Below, one piece after another: positions 5,798 to 6,964 of a DNA stretch of 6,964 bases. The stretch spans positions 1 through 6,964 of the forward strand of contig CAYRGA010000094.1 of the NCBI GenBank assembly GCA_964423705.1. The letters run 5' to 3'. Numbering within the stretch: position 1 is the first letter of the stretch; the number at the start of each line of letters is the position of its first letter. This DNA comes from CAKSIN01 sp964423705. Lineage in GTDB: Bacteria > Bacillota > Clostridia > UMGS1810. The notes beneath the pieces were generated by a model. The model was not told the DNA's origin. It was given only the letters and a program-made list of their open reading frames with translations, and made no database searches. The position numbers and the translations under genes are program-made.

Positions 5798-6964
5798 TCA
5801 GCCGATAAATCTATTAATCAGCTTGTAACCTTCGTTAATCACGATTCCGCTCTTTTGAGCACTTTGCTCAGTATACACATCAGCTTCGCCGCCGTTCTCA
5901 CAAGTGCTGTCATATATGATATAGGGCACAGCATCTCTGGTGTGAGTTCTCAGGCTCAGCGGTGTCGGATGGTCGGGAAGTACAAGCATCCTGTAATTCA
6001 CATTTTTTTCTTTAAGTACCTTCATAATGTGACCGACTACCTTTTCATCGATAAGCTCTATCGACTTCACCTTGTTTTCAATCTCATGCCTATGACCGCA
6101 TTCATCCGGTGCTTCCATGTGAATATACACATAATCGCAGCCATCCTCCAGTGCTTTGAGACAAGCATCCGCCTTGCCGGAGAAATTCGTATTTACATTT
6201 CCGGTAGCACCTTCAACCTCTATTACATCCAGTCCGGCGCACATGCCTATTCCCTTTATCAAATCAACCGCGCTTATAACCGCGCCCTTCAAGCCGTACT
6301 TTTCCTTAAAGTCGGAAAGTAAGGGCTTTTTACCTTCTCCCCAAATCCATATTGAATTAGCCTTTTTAAGTCCGCGTTTTTCACGTTCAAGATTAATCGG
6401 ATGGTTATTGAGTATATCATAGCTTTTAACCATCATATCATATATAAGTTCACTGCCTTCGCCCTTAGGCATGTACTCCGAAACATTTCTTTCCAAAATA
6501 TCATGCGGCGGCGTAAGTGTAAAATCATACGGACCGTTAGCCCACACCATGATGTGTCGGTAGCTCACGCCCGGATAGAAGGAGAATTTTTCGTTTGAAA
6601 ATTCTTTATTTACACATTCGATGAGTTCTCTTGCTTCCTCGGTGGTAATTTCATCCGAACTGTGGTCAATGATACGCTTGTCTTCGTATTTTTCTTCATC
6701 CGTTACGGTTACAAGATTGCATCTGAATATTATATCGGTATCCTTCATATCGACACCTACACTTACAGCTTCAAGGGGCGAACGTCCCGAATAATACTTC
6801 TGCGGGTCGTATCCCATGGCCGCCAGATTTGCTACATCACTTCCAGGTGACAGATTCTCGGGAACATTTTTTACAAGTCCCACCTCACCGTGAGCGGCAA
6901 GATAATCGATATTTGGCTTTTTCGCACATTCAAGCGGTGTTCTGCCGCCGAGCTCATCTACGGG
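5798..6964 (-). CDS. apgM: cofactor-independent phosphoglycerate mutase, ApgM family (5' end missing)
   Basis: The reading frame is open to the window edge, giving 388 visible residues; probably only about 15-20 N-terminal residues, including the first metal site of the GDGMAD type, lie outside. ApgM enzymes interconvert 3- and 2-phosphoglycerate in glycolysis, using two metal ions and a phospho-serine. Visible residues (counted from the edge): VDELGGRTPLECAKKPNID (2-20), the family's substrate-side start; SPGSDVANLAAMGYDP (39-54), with the likely nucleophile in GSD; a middle insert domain (about 90-230); then metal-site motifs APDECGHRHE (285-294), LPDHPTP (329-335) and RTHTRDAVP (339-347). 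A GTG at 6883 is in frame, but the conserved sequence ahead of it shows it is not the start. A related subgroup was proposed to be an alternative homoserine kinase, so the substrate should be left open. It is the first gene seen of the apparent operon. Family call is secure; substrate is moderately sure. Confidence 0.9.
   Translation of the reverse strand, partial: PVDELGGRTPLECAKKPNIDYLAAHGEVGLVKNVPENLSPGSDVANLAAMGYDPQKYYSGRSPLEAVSVGVDMKDTDIIFRCNLVTVTDEEKYEDKRIIDHSSDEITTEEARELIECVNKEFSNEKFSFYPGVSYRHIMVWANGPYDFTLTPPHDILERNVSEYMPKGEGSELIYDMMVKSYDILNNHPINLEREKRGLKKANSIWIWGEGKKPLLSDFKEKYGLKGAVISAVDLIKGIGMCAGLDVIEVEGATGNVNTNFSGKADACLKALEDGCDYVYIHMEAPDECGHRHEIENKVKSIELIDEKVVGHIMKVLKEKNVNYRMLVLPDHPTPLSLRTHTRDAVPYIIYDSTCENGGEADVYTEQSAQKSGIVINEGYKLINRFIG

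Noticed and set aside
5756..6322. 188-codon open frame on the plus strand opposite the mutase
   Set aside because: It lies antisense to a strongly conserved enzyme, has no recognisable domain or ribosome site, and spans the intergenic junction; it is a shadow frame.

Overview
The window looks like chromosomal DNA from a Gram-positive anaerobe of the class Clostridia, probably an Oscillospiraceae/Ruminococcus-like gut bacterium. This is inferred from protein style and DNA features: strong GAGGTGA-type ribosome sites, a lysine-rich lipoprotein signal, a YtvI-type AI-2E permease, a membrane-anchored HtrA with a long acidic tail, and moderate GC with AT-rich intergenic DNA. The species cannot be fixed from sequence reading alone. 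No mobile element, CRISPR array, tRNA or rRNA was seen.

All six genes are on the minus strand, so transcription runs from high to low coordinates. In that order they are: (1) a cofactor-independent phosphoglycerate mutase (ApgM family) gene cut off at its 5' end by the window edge (5798-6964); (2) a YtvI-like AI-2E family permease (4698-5771), 26 nt downstream; (3) an OmpR/PhoB-type response regulator (4019-4711), whose start overlaps the permease stop by 14 nt; (4) a HAMP-containing sensor histidine kinase (2601-4022) that starts with TTG and overlaps the regulator by 4 nt; (5) a membrane-anchored HtrA/DegP-type serine protease with one PDZ domain (1093-2517); (6) after a 385-nt gap, a secreted cyclophilin-type peptidyl-prolyl isomerase lipoprotein (21-707).

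The first four genes are packed like one operon. htrA may be read from the same transcript and may also have its own promoter, which overlaps a 20-bp perfect dyad (2543-2562). The 385-nt gap is the least ordinary part. It holds a region of about 160 nt (923-1080) with a multi-segment closing helix and several internal hairpins. On the minus strand it is followed by a clear intrinsic terminator (855-890), a second inverted repeat, and a near-consensus sigma-A-type promoter for the cyclophilin gene. I read it as a candidate structured non-coding RNA or long regulatory 3' UTR. I could not assign it to a known family.

Functionally, the two-component system, HtrA and the extracytoplasmic foldase suggest an envelope protein quality-control locus, comparable in logic to CssRS-HtrA of Bacillus or CiaRH-HtrA of streptococci. 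The regulatory link is inference from gene order and is not shown by the sequence.
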